This document shows positions 47,008-56,115 of a DNA stretch of 64,000 nucleotides, one piece after another (within the stretch, counting starts at the first letter, position 1; every line of letters begins with the position of its first letter). Made by a program: the position numbers and the translations under genes. The stretch spans positions 222,486 through 286,485 of the forward strand of contig NZ_RJPZ01000002.1 of NCBI RefSeq assembly GCF_003943615.1, written 5' to 3'. The notes under the pieces were generated by a model. That model ran no database searches. It was not told the origin of the DNA and worked only from the letters and a program-made list of their open reading frames with translations. The stretch is from Streptococcus australis (GTDB lineage: Bacteria; Bacillota; Bacilli; Lactobacillales; Streptococcaceae).

Positions 47008-47309
47008 TAGGCATCTCCTCCATCTTCTAGGATAGCTGGTACCTTGATGTAGTAATTGTCTTTTTCAGGTACATTTTTAAACAAGCGGTCACGGTCAGTC
47101 CCTTTTTCAGCGACATCCGGACGCAATACAGTCTTGCGGTCCGCCATGGTTGTTGTTGGAGCAACACCGGTTGTATCCACCTCTTCCAACAATTCCACCA
47201 TGTCGACAATTTTAGACAAGGTTGTCGCAAACTCAGCTGTCTCTTCTGGGGAGAATTTCAATTTTGAAAGATTGGCAACGTGGGTTACCTCTTCTTGCGT
47301 AATTTTCAT
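47007..47309 (-). CDS. gatC: Asp-tRNA(Asn)/Glu-tRNA(Gln) amidotransferase subunit C
   Basis: A 100-residue linker subunit that stabilises GatA-GatB, with [21 protein letters not shown] and a [14 protein letters not shown] segment near residue 65. The start at 47309 follows AAAGGAAGC; the frame upstream has no ribosome site. First gene of the gat operon. The 136-bp gap to pncA shows no other gene. Confidence 0.95.
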   Translation of the reverse strand: MKITQEEVTHVANLSKLKFSPEETAEFATTLSKIVDMVELLEEVDTTGVAPTTTMADRKTVLRPDVAEKGTDRDRLFKNVPEKDNYYIKVPAILEDGGDA

Positions 47310-47445
47310 CTTGCTTCCTTTCGTGAAATGATGATTTTTCAATACCCTCTATTTTACCATATTTTTAGTATTTATGCGGTAGTTTGGCAAGAAAATAGAG
47401 TCCAAGGAAGCGTAGCCATTAGGCCTCTCTCCTCGAACTCTCTTC

Positions 47446-48015
47446 TTAACATTCTTCTAATTGTTCATTCACAAGTTTTGCTCCCAAAACATGTTTGAAA
47501 TGATTTAAAGCAAACTGGTGGTTTTCAGGAGTAAGCGACGCTACTGCCGGTTCTACCACTTCAATCTGATAGCCAAGATTGTAGGCATCAACCGCTGTAT
47601 GGAGGACACAAATATCTGTTAAGACTCCCGTCAAAACAACAGTATCCACGCCACGTTCTCGAAGACGGATATCCAAGTCAGTTCCCGAAAAAGCAGAATA
47701 ATGACGCTTGTCCATCCAAAAGACGCGTGGATCAGCTTGATGTTGCTTATAAAAATCAGCTAAGGGGCCGTACAAGTCCCGCCCACTGGTCCCAATGATA
47801 TTATGGGGTGGGAAAAGCTTGCTCTCTGGATGAAAGGGATCATTCCCTTCATGAGCATCAATAGCAAAAAAGACATAGGCACCTTGATCAAAGGCCCACT
47901 GGGTCACCTGGGCAATGCTCTCAGAAATGGCTTGTGCAGGAGCTCCTGCAGTAAGCTTACCTTCATCCGCTACAAAATCAAAGGTGTAGTCAATCGAAAT
48001 TAACGCTTTAGTCAT
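47446..48015 (-). CDS. pncA: Cysteine hydrolase, nicotinamidase-like
   Basis: A 189-residue isochorismatase-fold enzyme. It has the catalytic Asp in SIDYTFDFV, the Lys in MDKRHYSAFSGTDL and the Cys in GVLTDICVLHTA; FFAIDAHEGNDPFHPES holds probable metal ligands. It most likely converts nicotinamide to nicotinate for NAD salvage (nadD is also in the window). It begins in the codY stop (TAATG overlap), the same pair as in pneumococcus. Confidence 0.85.
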   Translation of the reverse strand: MTKALISIDYTFDFVADEGKLTAGAPAQAISESIAQVTQWAFDQGAYVFFAIDAHEGNDPFHPESKLFPPHNIIGTSGRDLYGPLADFYKQHQADPRVFWMDKRHYSAFSGTDLDIRLRERGVDTVVLTGVLTDICVLHTAVDAYNLGYQIEVVEPAVASLTPENHQFALNHFKHVLGAKLVNEQLEEC

Positions 48016-48803
48016 TAGTAGTCTCTTTTCTTAATTTCTTCAAAAATATCTGGGATCAACACTTTGAGGTAGGTTCCCTTCATCCCAAGCGAACGACTTT
48101 CAATAATTCCTGCTGACTCCAGCTTCCGCAACGCATTGACAATCACAGAGCGCGTAATACCAATCCGATCCGCAATGACAGAAGCCGTCAACTGTCCTTC
48201 ATTTCCTTTCAATTCACCAAGGATAGCAGAAACTGCCCGCAATTCTGAATAGGACAAGGTGTTCACAGCCATATTGACTGCAGTACGGCGACGAATATTT
48301 TTCTCGTCTTCCTCTCGTTGGAAGTTCAACATTTGAATCCCAACTACTGTACTAGCAATCTCAACCAAGATCAAATCATCGTCATCAAACTCTTTATCAT
48401 TGCGCCAGATAATCAAAGATCCCAAGCGAATCCCAGATACATGAATAGGAGCAATGGTCGTCAAGCCATCAGGAAATTCAGACTTGGTCTCTACTGGAAA
48501 GATACTTAAATCGTGGTCCACATCTAAATTTGCCTCTGTATCATAGACTAAACTAGCTGCTTTAGCATAATCTTCTGGTAATTTTTTATTGTCAAAAAAA
48601 GCCTCAACCCGGTCATTATTAGTCTTGTAACGCATGAAATAACCAAGGAGAGTCCCCTTGCTATTAATAATACAAGCATTACAATGAATGATATCAGCCA
48701 GTTGACGGGCAATTGCATTATAAGGCATTTCATCTTGTAACTGTTCTTCAGAACGTTTCAAGATAGATGTAATTTTTCTCGTTTTTTCTAATAATTTAGC
48801 CAT
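48015..48803 (-). CDS. codY: GTP- and branched-chain amino acid-sensing repressor CodY
   Basis: A 262-residue global nutritional regulator. The N-terminal GAF domain (about 1-160) binds Ile/Leu/Val; the C-terminal winged helix (about 200-250) reads [31 protein letters not shown]. It represses amino-acid uptake and biosynthesis when nutrients are plentiful. A near-perfect CodY box sits at its own promoter, which suggests autoregulation. Co-transcribed with pncA. Confidence 0.97.
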   Translation of the reverse strand: MAKLLEKTRKITSILKRSEEQLQDEMPYNAIARQLADIIHCNACIINSKGTLLGYFMRYKTNNDRVEAFFDNKKLPEDYAKAASLVYDTEANLDVDHDLSIFPVETKSEFPDGLTTIAPIHVSGIRLGSLIIWRNDKEFDDDDLILVEIASTVVGIQMLNFQREEDEKNIRRRTAVNMAVNTLSYSELRAVSAILGELKGNEGQLTASVIADRIGITRSVIVNALRKLESAGIIESRSLGMKGTYLKVLIPDIFEEIKKRDY

Positions 48804-48829
48804 AATAAACCTCGCATATAGTCAGCTAA

Positions 48830-48876
48830 AGTATATCATATAAGCGAGGGAATTTCAATCAAATTATCTGAAAATT
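48830..48876 (-). promoter_or_regulatory. codY promoter with CodY box
   Basis: Minus strand TTGAAA (48853-48858), 17 bp, TATACT (48830-48835). Directly above it AATTATCTGAAAATT (48862-48876) matches the CodY consensus at 14 of 15 bases. CCTCGC / GCGAGG arms also flank the start region. Confidence 0.78.
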
Positions 48877-48955
48877 ATTTATTTTTTCTACAATTCTATT
48901 CAATTCAGAAAAATTAGCCTTTTGTAACAAAATATTCGCTTCACTCTGTCAAAAA

Positions 48956-49131
48956 AGAGGCTGGGACAAAAATCCTAGCCTCTCAATTGTCTTTGGATTG
49001 TCGAGCAAGACGCAGTGGTTGAGTGGGCTCAACTACGCTGTTTTCATCAGCTTTTACAGCCCTACTCAACTGTGCGGAGGTGGGACGACGAAATCGAATT
49101 CTAACGAATGACCGATTTCTGTCCCACTCTC
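48956..49131 (+). repeat. 176-bp three-hairpin repeat, copy 4
   Basis: It lies between the codY promoter and the 3' end of the aminotransferase gene (both minus strand) and ends 9 bp from the aminotransferase stop. It explains the gap of about 340 bp together with the codY promoter. Confidence 0.95.
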
Positions 49132-49140
49132 TCTATCTGC

Positions 49141-50355
49141 TTATCGTTTGTATTGTTTTAAGAAACGGGTCATCTTCTCTTGAATTTGAGCCAATTCTTC
49201 TACTCGAGGAAGGTAAACGATCCGGAAATGATCTGGCTCTTTCCAGTTGAATCCACGTCCGTGAACCAAGAGAACCTTTTCTTGTTTTAAGAAATCCAAG
49301 ACAAATTGCTCATCATCATCCACTCGGTACATTTCTCGATCAATCTTAGGGAAGATATAGAGACCGGCTTTTGGTTTAACAGCTGAAAGTCCTGGAATAT
49401 CATTGATGGCCTTGTAGATAAAGTTCCTTTGTTCGTAGATTCGACCACCTGGAAGCAAGAGTTCGTCCACTGACTGGTAGCCTCCCAAAGAAGTCTGAAC
49501 CACTTGTTGGGCCAAGACGTTTGAACACAGGCGCATATTAGAGAGCATATTCAAACCTTCGATATAACCCTTCACGTGGTGTTTGGGTCCAGACAAGACC
49601 ATCCAGCCCACACGGAAGCCCGCGATGCGGTGTGATTTGGACAAACCGTTCATGCTGACACAGAACAAATCTGGCGCCAGGCTTGCAATGGCTGTATGTT
49701 TGGCACCATCCATGACCAAGCGATCATAGATTTCATCCGCAAAGATAATCAAGCCATTTTGGCGCGCAATCTCGACGATTTCCAACAGAATCTCATCTGG
49801 ATAGAGAGCCCCAGTCGGGTTATTGGGATTGATCACGACGATAGCCTTGGTATTTGAAGTGATTTTTGACTTGATATCTTCAATATCAGGATACCACTCA
49901 GCCTCTTCATCACAGACATAGTGCACTGCATTACCACCTGCTAGGCTGACCGCTGCTGTCCATAGAGGATAGTCTGGCATCGGTACAAGTACTTCATCGC
50001 CATTATCTAGCAAGCCTTGCATGGACATCACGATTAGCTCACTGACACCATTTCCAATATAAATGTCATCAATCTCAACGTTTGGAATCTTTTTCAATTG
50101 GCTATACTGCATAATTGCCTTACGGGCAGAAAAAATTCCTTTTGAATCCGAATACCCTTCACTATCCCGAGCATTCATAATCAAATCATGAATGACTTCG
50201 TCGGGAGCCGTGAAACCAAATTCAGCCGGATTTCCTGTATTTAAGCGTAGGATTTTCTCCCCGTTTGCCCGCATGCGCATCGCTTCTTCTAAGACTGGAC
50301 CACGAATATCGTAAGCAACGTGCTCTAGCTTGACGGACTTATTGTATTCTTTCAT
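49141..50355 (-). CDS. PLP-dependent aminotransferase, class I/II (AlaT-like)
   Basis: A 404-residue aminotransferase. It has the PLP-binding region NPNNPTGALYPDEIL, the Asp/Tyr of FADEIYDRLVMDG and the Schiff-base Lys in MNGLSKSHRIAGFRVGW. The N-terminus KSVKLEHVAYDIRGPVLEEA resembles AlaT-type alanine/valine aminotransferases. It faces away from uspA, with a shared promoter region. Confidence 0.88.
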   Translation of the reverse strand: MKEYNKSVKLEHVAYDIRGPVLEEAMRMRANGEKILRLNTGNPAEFGFTAPDEVIHDLIMNARDSEGYSDSKGIFSARKAIMQYSQLKKIPNVEIDDIYIGNGVSELIVMSMQGLLDNGDEVLVPMPDYPLWTAAVSLAGGNAVHYVCDEEAEWYPDIEDIKSKITSNTKAIVVINPNNPTGALYPDEILLEIVEIARQNGLIIFADEIYDRLVMDGAKHTAIASLAPDLFCVSMNGLSKSHRIAGFRVGWMVLSGPKHHVKGYIEGLNMLSNMRLCSNVLAQQVVQTSLGGYQSVDELLLPGGRIYEQRNFIYKAINDIPGLSAVKPKAGLYIFPKIDREMYRVDDDEQFVLDFLKQEKVLLVHGRGFNWKEPDHFRIVYLPRVEELAQIQEKMTRFLKQYKR

Positions 50356-50386
50356 GATTTTCTCCTCACTTTATCAAACTGCTTCC

Positions 50387-50415
50387 ATTATACCACTAGT
50401 TAATCTTGAGTACAA
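50387..50415 (-). promoter_or_regulatory. Promoter of the aminotransferase gene
   Basis: Minus strand extended -10 TGGTATAAT (TATAAT 50387-50392) with a weak TTGTAC at 50410-50415, 17 bp apart. Confidence 0.65.
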
Positions 50416-50467
50416 CTGAGCAACCTCTTTCATTCTCGATGAAATCCTATAGATATCTTATTTGACC

Positions 50468-50496
50468 TTTACTTTCTATGGTAAAAGGTTTAAAAT
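50468..50496 (+). promoter_or_regulatory. Probable promoter of uspA
   Basis: TTTACT (50468-50473), 17 bp, TAAAAT (50491-50496); an AGGAGG ribosome site is seen before 50569. Confidence 0.5.
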
Positions 50497-50568
50497 ATAA
50501 TTATAGGTAACATAAATGGGTTCTTCCATTTCATTTTCACGTTTTCAAGCACTAAAGGAGGACGGAAC

Positions 50569-51021
50569 ATGTCTCAAAAATACGAAAACATTATGGTTGC
50601 AGTTGATGGATCTCGCGAAGCTGAACTCGCTTTTGAGAAAGGTGTGAATGTAGCCTTGCGAAACGGTTCAAAACTTACCCTTGCTCATGTCGTTGATACA
50701 CGTGCCTTACAAAGTGTCTCTAGTTTTGATGCCGAAGTGTATGAAGGATTCCAAACAGAGGCTAATGAACTATTAGAAGGTTATATCAAACGTGCAAAAG
50801 AAGCCGGTGTCCAAAATATTGCTTCAGTGGTCGAAATGGGAAATCCAAAAGTCCTCTTAGCGACTGATATCCCTGAAGCAGAGGAAGTTGATCTCATCAT
50901 GGTTGGGGCGACTGGTCTAAATGCTTTTGAACGTTTACTAGTTGGCTCTTCTTCTGAATACATCCTCCGCCATGCCAAAGTCGATTTGTTAGTGGTTCGT
51001 GAGACCGAAAAGACCTTATAA
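50569..51021 (+). CDS. Universal stress protein UspA family
   Basis: A 150-residue protein with the ATP-binding type USP fold: MVAVDGSREAELAFEKG at the N-terminus and GATGLNAFERLLVGSSSEYI at the C-terminus, which fits G-2x-G-9x-G-S. It supports survival in stress or stationary phase; the exact role is unknown. AAGGAGGACGG precedes the ATG. A repeat copy follows. Confidence 0.93.
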   Translation: MSQKYENIMVAVDGSREAELAFEKGVNVALRNGSKLTLAHVVDTRALQSVSSFDAEVYEGFQTEANELLEGYIKRAKEAGVQNIASVVEMGNPKVLLATDIPEAEEVDLIMVGATGLNAFERLLVGSSSEYILRHAKVDLLVVRETEKTL

Positions 51022-51037
51022 ACTTTATAAAAACCAA

Positions 51038-51213
51038 AGAGGCTGGGACAAAAGTCCTAGCCTCTCAATTGTCTTTGGATTGTCGAGCAAGACGCAGTGG
51101 TTGAGTGGGCTCTACTACGCTGATTTCATCAGCTTTTACAGCCCTACTCAACTGTGCGGAGGTGGGACGACGAAATCGAATTCTAACGAATTACCGATTT
51201 CTGTCCCACTCTC
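51038..51213 (+). repeat. 176-bp three-hairpin repeat, copy 5
   Basis: It lies between the convergent uspA and HAD fusion genes. The HAD fusion frame enters it and stops at 51191-51193, where this copy has TTACCG instead of TGACCG. Confidence 0.95.
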
Positions 51214-52618
51214 TTTTATTTTCTTCAGATTCTACTGTTTTTTCAGAGCAATGTTTTTGATAAGCTTTGATTTGCCGTTCCAACTCTTTTTGAATAGCTG
51301 GCTCAGGTGCATACCTTTCTTCCCAGTCATCTGGTTTTAAAATTTTATGCGTGACTTCATCAAAGTGAGCCTGACCATCTGGGAAAATTTTCCCCATATT
51401 GGCGCGGTGAACAATCTCAAAAACCTCTTCAGGATCGACCCCCATTAGAACGAAACTACCATAAGTCAGATACAGCGTATCAATCAAGGCATCGACCTGC
51501 CCTACCATGGAGATCTCGGCGGGATGCTTGCTGCGAACCTTATTCGCCGCCTCATCTAGAGCTTGATGCAATTTTTCAATAGAACGATCGAAGATTGCTT
51601 CATCCTTACTAGCCGCCCGAATAAATTCAACCAATTCTTCCTGCTTAAACATGGTTCGGTAAAGAGCCTCTTGATTGTCCCAGGCCTTTGGTTCTTCCTG
51701 AGTTTGACCATCCATGAGTTGATGGAAGGCTTTGACCTTATTAAAGTGGTCGTCGCGACTGACAAAAAGAGTCTGATCCGTAATAATTCCAAAATGTTCC
51801 AGCGCTTTTTGAATTCCGTCCTTGGTATTACTAGTCGTTGTGTGCTGAGCCACTTCTTTGACCTTGCTGGTCCCATTCCCCATCGCAATTGACAGACCGA
51901 CACCCGAAAGCATCTCTATGTCATTATCAGAATCTCCAAAGGCCATAACTTGGTCCATCGAGAAGCCAAATGCTTCTCCTACAATCCGAATCCCCTCCAT
52001 TTTTGAGTTATCAGGGTTGATGACATCTGCCGCAAAGGGACTAGAACGAGTGAATTTTAATTCAGGAAAAGCTTGCTCAACTTTTTGGGTGTCCTTGGGA
52101 CTAGCTAATAAGAGAACCTGATAAACCGGTCCTTGAGCAATTTGTAGCAGTTGCTTTTGATCCTGAGGAACAGCCTTGCTGACTACCTTGTTGAAGCCCT
52201 GACTAACTGCCTTCGAAAAACCTTTCGGTACAAAACGTGCAGACCATTGAGAAATCGGACTCATCCCAAAACTCATAATGCGAGAGCCTTCGACTCCATC
52301 TTCTGTCCCTAAAGCAATTTCGATGCGATGTTTCTTTGCATATTCAATTAAGAGACGAAGATTCTTCTTATCAATCGGAGAGGCAGATAAAATCTTGTCC
52401 TTGGTAAAAATATACTGACCATTATAGGTGACTGCGAAATCAAAGTCATAACGCTCGATAAAAGGACGGACAAAGAACGGTCCTCGCCCTGTCGCCAAAC
52501 CAACAAAAATCCCTTGTTCCTTTAAGGCGCGAATGGCTTTTTCAGTTGACTTTAAAACCATTCGACTATCATTGACCAAGGTTCCGTCAATGTCAAAAAA
52601 GACCGCTTTTATTTCCAT
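51191..52618 (-). CDS. Cof-type HAD hydrolase fused to an NTP-pyrophosphohydrolase-like domain
   Basis: A 475-residue two-domain protein. Residues 1-280 are a Cof/HAD-IIB phosphatase: DIDGTLVND (9-17), LATGRG, and FGDSDNDIEMLSGVG with the cap in between. Residues about 285-465 form an all-helical part (FNKVKAFHQLMDGQTQEEPKAW ... EKLHQALDEAANKVRSK ... ALIDTLYLTYGSFVLMGVD) like HisE/MazG NTP-pyrophosphohydrolases. It could act on nucleotides or sugar phosphates; the substrates are unknown. The last seven residues (REWDRNR) are encoded by the repeat. Confidence 0.82.
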   Translation of the reverse strand: MEIKAVFFDIDGTLVNDSRMVLKSTEKAIRALKEQGIFVGLATGRGPFFVRPFIERYDFDFAVTYNGQYIFTKDKILSASPIDKKNLRLLIEYAKKHRIEIALGTEDGVEGSRIMSFGMSPISQWSARFVPKGFSKAVSQGFNKVVSKAVPQDQKQLLQIAQGPVYQVLLLASPKDTQKVEQAFPELKFTRSSPFAADVINPDNSKMEGIRIVGEAFGFSMDQVMAFGDSDNDIEMLSGVGLSIAMGNGTSKVKEVAQHTTTSNTKDGIQKALEHFGIITDQTLFVSRDDHFNKVKAFHQLMDGQTQEEPKAWDNQEALYRTMFKQEELVEFIRAASKDEAIFDRSIEKLHQALDEAANKVRSKHPAEISMVGQVDALIDTLYLTYGSFVLMGVDPEEVFEIVHRANMGKIFPDGQAHFDEVTHKILKPDDWEERYAPEPAIQKELERQIKAYQKHCSEKTVESEENKREWDRNR

Positions 52619-52682
52619 GATAACTGCTTTCTTTCCGTTTTATGATACAATAAATTATAACACACATTTCAAGGAGACACAC

Positions 52683-53645
52683 ATGATTAAGAAAATTTTG
52701 GCCCTTCATACAGGAGGGACCATCTCCATGCAGGCTGACGCCACAGGAGCTGTCGTGACCAATTCAGCCAACCCCATGAACCATATTGATTTGTCACTAG
52801 CTGGGATTGAGCTCACTTCAGAAGATTTTTTAAATTTACCAAGCCCTCATGTAACTCCTCAGCACATGTTGCAACTCTATCATAAGATTCAGAAAGAGGC
52901 TTCCCAGTATGATGGTATTGTCATCACCCATGGTACCGATACTCTCGAAGAAACAGCCTACTTCTTAGATACCATGGACTTGCCAACTATTTCTGTAGTC
53001 CTGACAGGAGCCATGAGAAGCTCCAACGAATTAGGAAGTGACGGTGTCTATAACTATCTGACGGCCATCCGAGTTGCGGCAGATTCCAAATCACAAGACA
53101 AGGGTGTCTTGGTCGTGATGAATGATGAAGTCCATGCAGCCAAGTACGTGACCAAAACACATACAACCAATGTCAGCACCTTCCAGACCCCAACACATGG
53201 TCCTCTAGGATTGGTTATGAAAAAAGAAGTTCTTTTCTTCAAAACAGCTGAACCCCGTGTGCGTTTTGATTTGCAAGAAATCAAGGGAGTCGTCCCCATT
53301 ATTTGTGCCTATGCTGGCATGAAAACAGAACTTCTTGATCTACTTGATGTCCATCAAATGGATGGTTTGATTATTGAAGCCTTTGGAGCAGGAAATCTTC
53401 CTAAAGAAGTAGCTGAGAAACTCTTTGAATTTCAGGAAGCCGGTCTTCCCATTGCCTTGGTTTCCCGTTGCTTTAACGGGATTGCAGAACCCGTCTATGC
53501 TTACGACGGGGGCGGAGTTCAACTTCACGATCACGGTATCTTCTTTGTGAAAGAGCTCAATGCCGCCAAGGCTCGGTTAAAACTCTTGATTGCCATCAAT
53601 GCTGGCTTAAAAGATGAAGATTTAAGAGACTATATGGAAGGGTAA
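52683..53645 (+). CDS. L-asparaginase, type I
   Basis: A 320-residue asparaginase that makes aspartate and ammonia from asparagine. It has the catalytic loops ALHTGGTISMQ (Thr nucleophile) and VITHGTDTLEETA (Thr-Asp). There is no signal peptide, so it is a cytoplasmic type I enzyme. Start at 52683 after AAGGAGACACAC; the open frame upstream lies in the divergent HAD gene and is ignored. Confidence 0.93.
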   Translation: MIKKILALHTGGTISMQADATGAVVTNSANPMNHIDLSLAGIELTSEDFLNLPSPHVTPQHMLQLYHKIQKEASQYDGIVITHGTDTLEETAYFLDTMDLPTISVVLTGAMRSSNELGSDGVYNYLTAIRVAADSKSQDKGVLVVMNDEVHAAKYVTKTHTTNVSTFQTPTHGPLGLVMKKEVLFFKTAEPRVRFDLQEIKGVVPIICAYAGMKTELLDLLDVHQMDGLIIEAFGAGNLPKEVAEKLFEFQEAGLPIALVSRCFNGIAEPVYAYDGGGVQLHDHGIFFVKELNAAKARLKLLIAINAGLKDEDLRDYMEG

Positions 53646-53655
53646 AATAAGGATA

Positions 53656-53686
53656 GAAGGCGTGATGGTTAATCCATCCGCCTTTT
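53656..53686 (+). terminator. Terminator of the asparaginase gene
   Basis: AAGGCG-T-GATGG and CCATC-C-GCCTT form a stem around a short TTAAT loop, followed by TTTTG. Confidence 0.75.
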
Positions 53687-53813
53687 GAAGTTAAAAATAG
53701 CTTTGATGGACTGAGATAATGACTGACAAAATGAATTTTAACATGGTTCTCATAGCTAGGACCTCTTTTCTGTTTTTTAGAATTATAGGTCCACAAACTT
53801 AAAATAAGATAAA

Positions 53814-53989
53814 AGAGGCTGGGACAAAAGTCCTAGCCTCTCAATTGTCTTTGGATTGTCGAGCAAGACGCAGTAGTTGAGTGAGCTCCACTACGCTGAT
53901 TTCATCAGCTTTTACAGCCCTACTCAACTGTGCGGAGGTGGGACGACGAAATCGAATTCTAACGAATGACCGATTTCTGTCCCACTCTC
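53814..53989 (+). repeat. 176-bp three-hairpin repeat, copy 6
   Basis: It lies between the convergent asparaginase and recG genes, ending 13 bp before the recG stop. The preceding bases 53690-53813 hold no gene. Confidence 0.95.
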
Positions 53990-54002
53990 TTTTTATCACT
54001 TC

Positions 54003-56018
54003 TTAATCCAGGTGTTCTTTCTGTTCCAAATGTAGAGACAAACAGTGCCAGTCTGGGTGTTCTCGCCATTTAGGAGTCGTGACCACCTGAACAGCTACCT
54101 TTCGCGCTTCCTCTAAGATCGGATAATCTTCAATGAGGTTGGCCACTTGAAATTCTGGTATGCCTGATTGACGCGTTCCAAAGATTTCCCCAGAGCCCCG
54201 TAGCTTGAGATCTTCTTCTGCCAAGACAAAACCATTAGTCGTTTCGGTCATGATTTTCATACGACGCTTGCCTGATTCCGTTTTGGGATTGGCAACTAAG
54301 ACTGCGTAAGACTGCTTGTCTCCACGTCCTACACGACCTCTCAGCTGGTGCAATTGGCTTAAGCCAAAGCGATCTGCATCCATGATGATCATGACAGTGG
54401 CATTGGGAACATTGACCCCGACTTCGATAACGGTTGTAGAAACTAGCAAGTCTATTTCTCCTAGCTTAAAGGCCTGCATAATAGCCTCTTTTTCTTCCCC
54501 CTTCATCTTACCATGGAGGAGGGCAATACGGGCACGATCTCCGAAGTAGGCAATCAATTCTTCCTCTAAGGCGATAGCATTTTTGAGGTCCAGTGCTTCA
54601 GATTCTTCAATCAAGGGAGAAATAACATAGGCTTGGGAACCTTTTTGAATTTCTTTAACCAACCAATCCAAAACCAAGTTTAACTGTTGGTGCTTGACCC
54701 ATCGGGTGATGATGTCTTTTCGACCAGCTGGCATTTGGTCGATAATCGAAACATCCATATCACCAAAAGCAGTGATCGTCAAGGTCCGAGGGATTGGGGT
54801 TGCTGTCATCATCAAGACATCAGGATTTTGGCCCTTTTCACGCAGGATCCGTCTTTGGGCTACACCAAAACGGTGCTGCTCATCAATAATGACCAAGCCT
54901 AAATCATGGAAATGAACTCCCTCCTGAATCAAGGCATGGGTTCCCACAATAAGGTCCACTTCCCCTGCTTCAATCGAAGCCAATCGCTCTCGTCTCTCCG
55001 CAGCTTTCAGACTTCCTGTCAAAAGAAGGATTCTAAGATTAGGAAAAAGAGAGGTCAAACTTTGTAAATGCTGCTCGGCCAAAATTTCTGTCGGTACCAT
55101 CAAAGCTGCTTGCTTGCCAGCTGTCACAGCAGCATACATGGCTAGTCCAGCAACGACAGTTTTTCCACTTCCGACATCCCCTTGCAAGAGACGATTCATG
55201 TGGTAAGGAGAGCGCATATCTGCTAGAATTTCCTTCAGACTCCGCTCCTGGGCTTCTGTCAAAGCAAAGGGAAGATTGGCTTGAAGAGCTTTTAGCTTCT
55301 TCTCATCCCAATCCAGTACAATTCCCTGCCCGACTGAACGATTTTCTTCCTTCAAGACCTGCAGTTGCAATTGGAAAAAGAGCAGTTCTTCAAATTTCAC
55401 TCGTCTCAGGGCCTGCTTGTATTCCTCAAGGTCCTTGGGAAAATGCATAGCCCTGACCGCCTGCCTGCGAGAAAGCAACTGGTACTTGTCCATTAGGACT
55501 TGGGGCAAATTTTCTTCCAATAGTTGGTCCAAGCCTGCTTCAAAAGCTGTTTTGATAACCTTCACTAGAGCAGACTGACTCACCCCTTGAGCCAAGCGGT
55601 AGACCGGTTGAAGGTCATCTTCGACTTGCGCGAGTAGCTTCATCCCTGTCAAGGCTCCCTTGGCCTTGTCCCATTTACCAAAGACAGCCACCGTTTGCCC
55701 CAGTTCAATCTTGTCCGCTAGATAGGGCTGGTTAAAGAAACTAACTGCTAACACCAGCTCCCCTTGTTTAATGGTGAAGCGAAGACGGTTGCGTTTGTAG
55801 CCGTAATATTGAACATTGGCTGGAGTTGCGACAAGTCCAGAAACGACCGCTTTTTCTCCATCTTCCAAGTCTAAAACATTTTTTGATTTAAAATCTTCAT
55901 ATCGAAATGGAAAGTAGAGCAAGAGATCTTCAACCGTTTCGATACCCAATTTTTTGTATTTCTCTGCTGATTTTGGTCCAATTCCTGGTAAGACAGAGAG
56001 TGGTTGGTGTAAGTTCAT
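54003..56018 (-). CDS. recG: ATP-dependent DNA helicase RecG
   Basis: A 671-residue branch-migration helicase for Holliday junctions and stalled forks. The N-terminal wedge/OB domain (about 1-180) starts LSVLPGIGPKSAEKYKKLGI. Helicase motifs are LLQGDVGSGKTVVA (I), IIDEQHRFG (II), MTATPIPRTL (III), then VGVNVPNAT and QLHQLRGRVGRGD (VI). Repeat copy 6 follows as a likely terminator. Confidence 0.97.
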   Translation of the reverse strand: MNLHQPLSVLPGIGPKSAEKYKKLGIETVEDLLLYFPFRYEDFKSKNVLDLEDGEKAVVSGLVATPANVQYYGYKRNRLRFTIKQGELVLAVSFFNQPYLADKIELGQTVAVFGKWDKAKGALTGMKLLAQVEDDLQPVYRLAQGVSQSALVKVIKTAFEAGLDQLLEENLPQVLMDKYQLLSRRQAVRAMHFPKDLEEYKQALRRVKFEELLFFQLQLQVLKEENRSVGQGIVLDWDEKKLKALQANLPFALTEAQERSLKEILADMRSPYHMNRLLQGDVGSGKTVVAGLAMYAAVTAGKQAALMVPTEILAEQHLQSLTSLFPNLRILLLTGSLKAAERRERLASIEAGEVDLIVGTHALIQEGVHFHDLGLVIIDEQHRFGVAQRRILREKGQNPDVLMMTATPIPRTLTITAFGDMDVSIIDQMPAGRKDIITRWVKHQQLNLVLDWLVKEIQKGSQAYVISPLIEESEALDLKNAIALEEELIAYFGDRARIALLHGKMKGEEKEAIMQAFKLGEIDLLVSTTVIEVGVNVPNATVMIIMDADRFGLSQLHQLRGRVGRGDKQSYAVLVANPKTESGKRRMKIMTETTNGFVLAEEDLKLRGSGEIFGTRQSGIPEFQVANLIEDYPILEEARKVAVQVVTTPKWREHPDWHCLSLHLEQKEHLD

Positions 56019-56038
56019 TCATTCCTCCTAGATAAGAA

Positions 56039-56068
56039 AGGAGGCTGGGACCTCCGTCATCAACCTCT
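56039..56068 (+). repeat. Fragment related to the start of the 176-bp repeat
   Basis: GGAGGCTGGGAC at 56040 equals the repeat's first bases, but the second arm is changed (CCTCCGTCATCAACCTCTTT). It lies between recG and alr and may be a decayed copy or a chance hairpin. Confidence 0.35.
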
Positions 56069-56115
56069 TTCATCTCGAACTTTTTATGAAAGGAAGCTAG
56101 GAAAACTTAAACAGC

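Noticed and set aside
48890..48916. Second CodY box above codY
   Set aside because: Best alignment matches only about 10 of 15 positions.
50999..51340. 113-codon plus-strand frame over repeat copy 5
   Set aside because: It overlaps the end of uspA and the repeat; no start signal or family resemblance.
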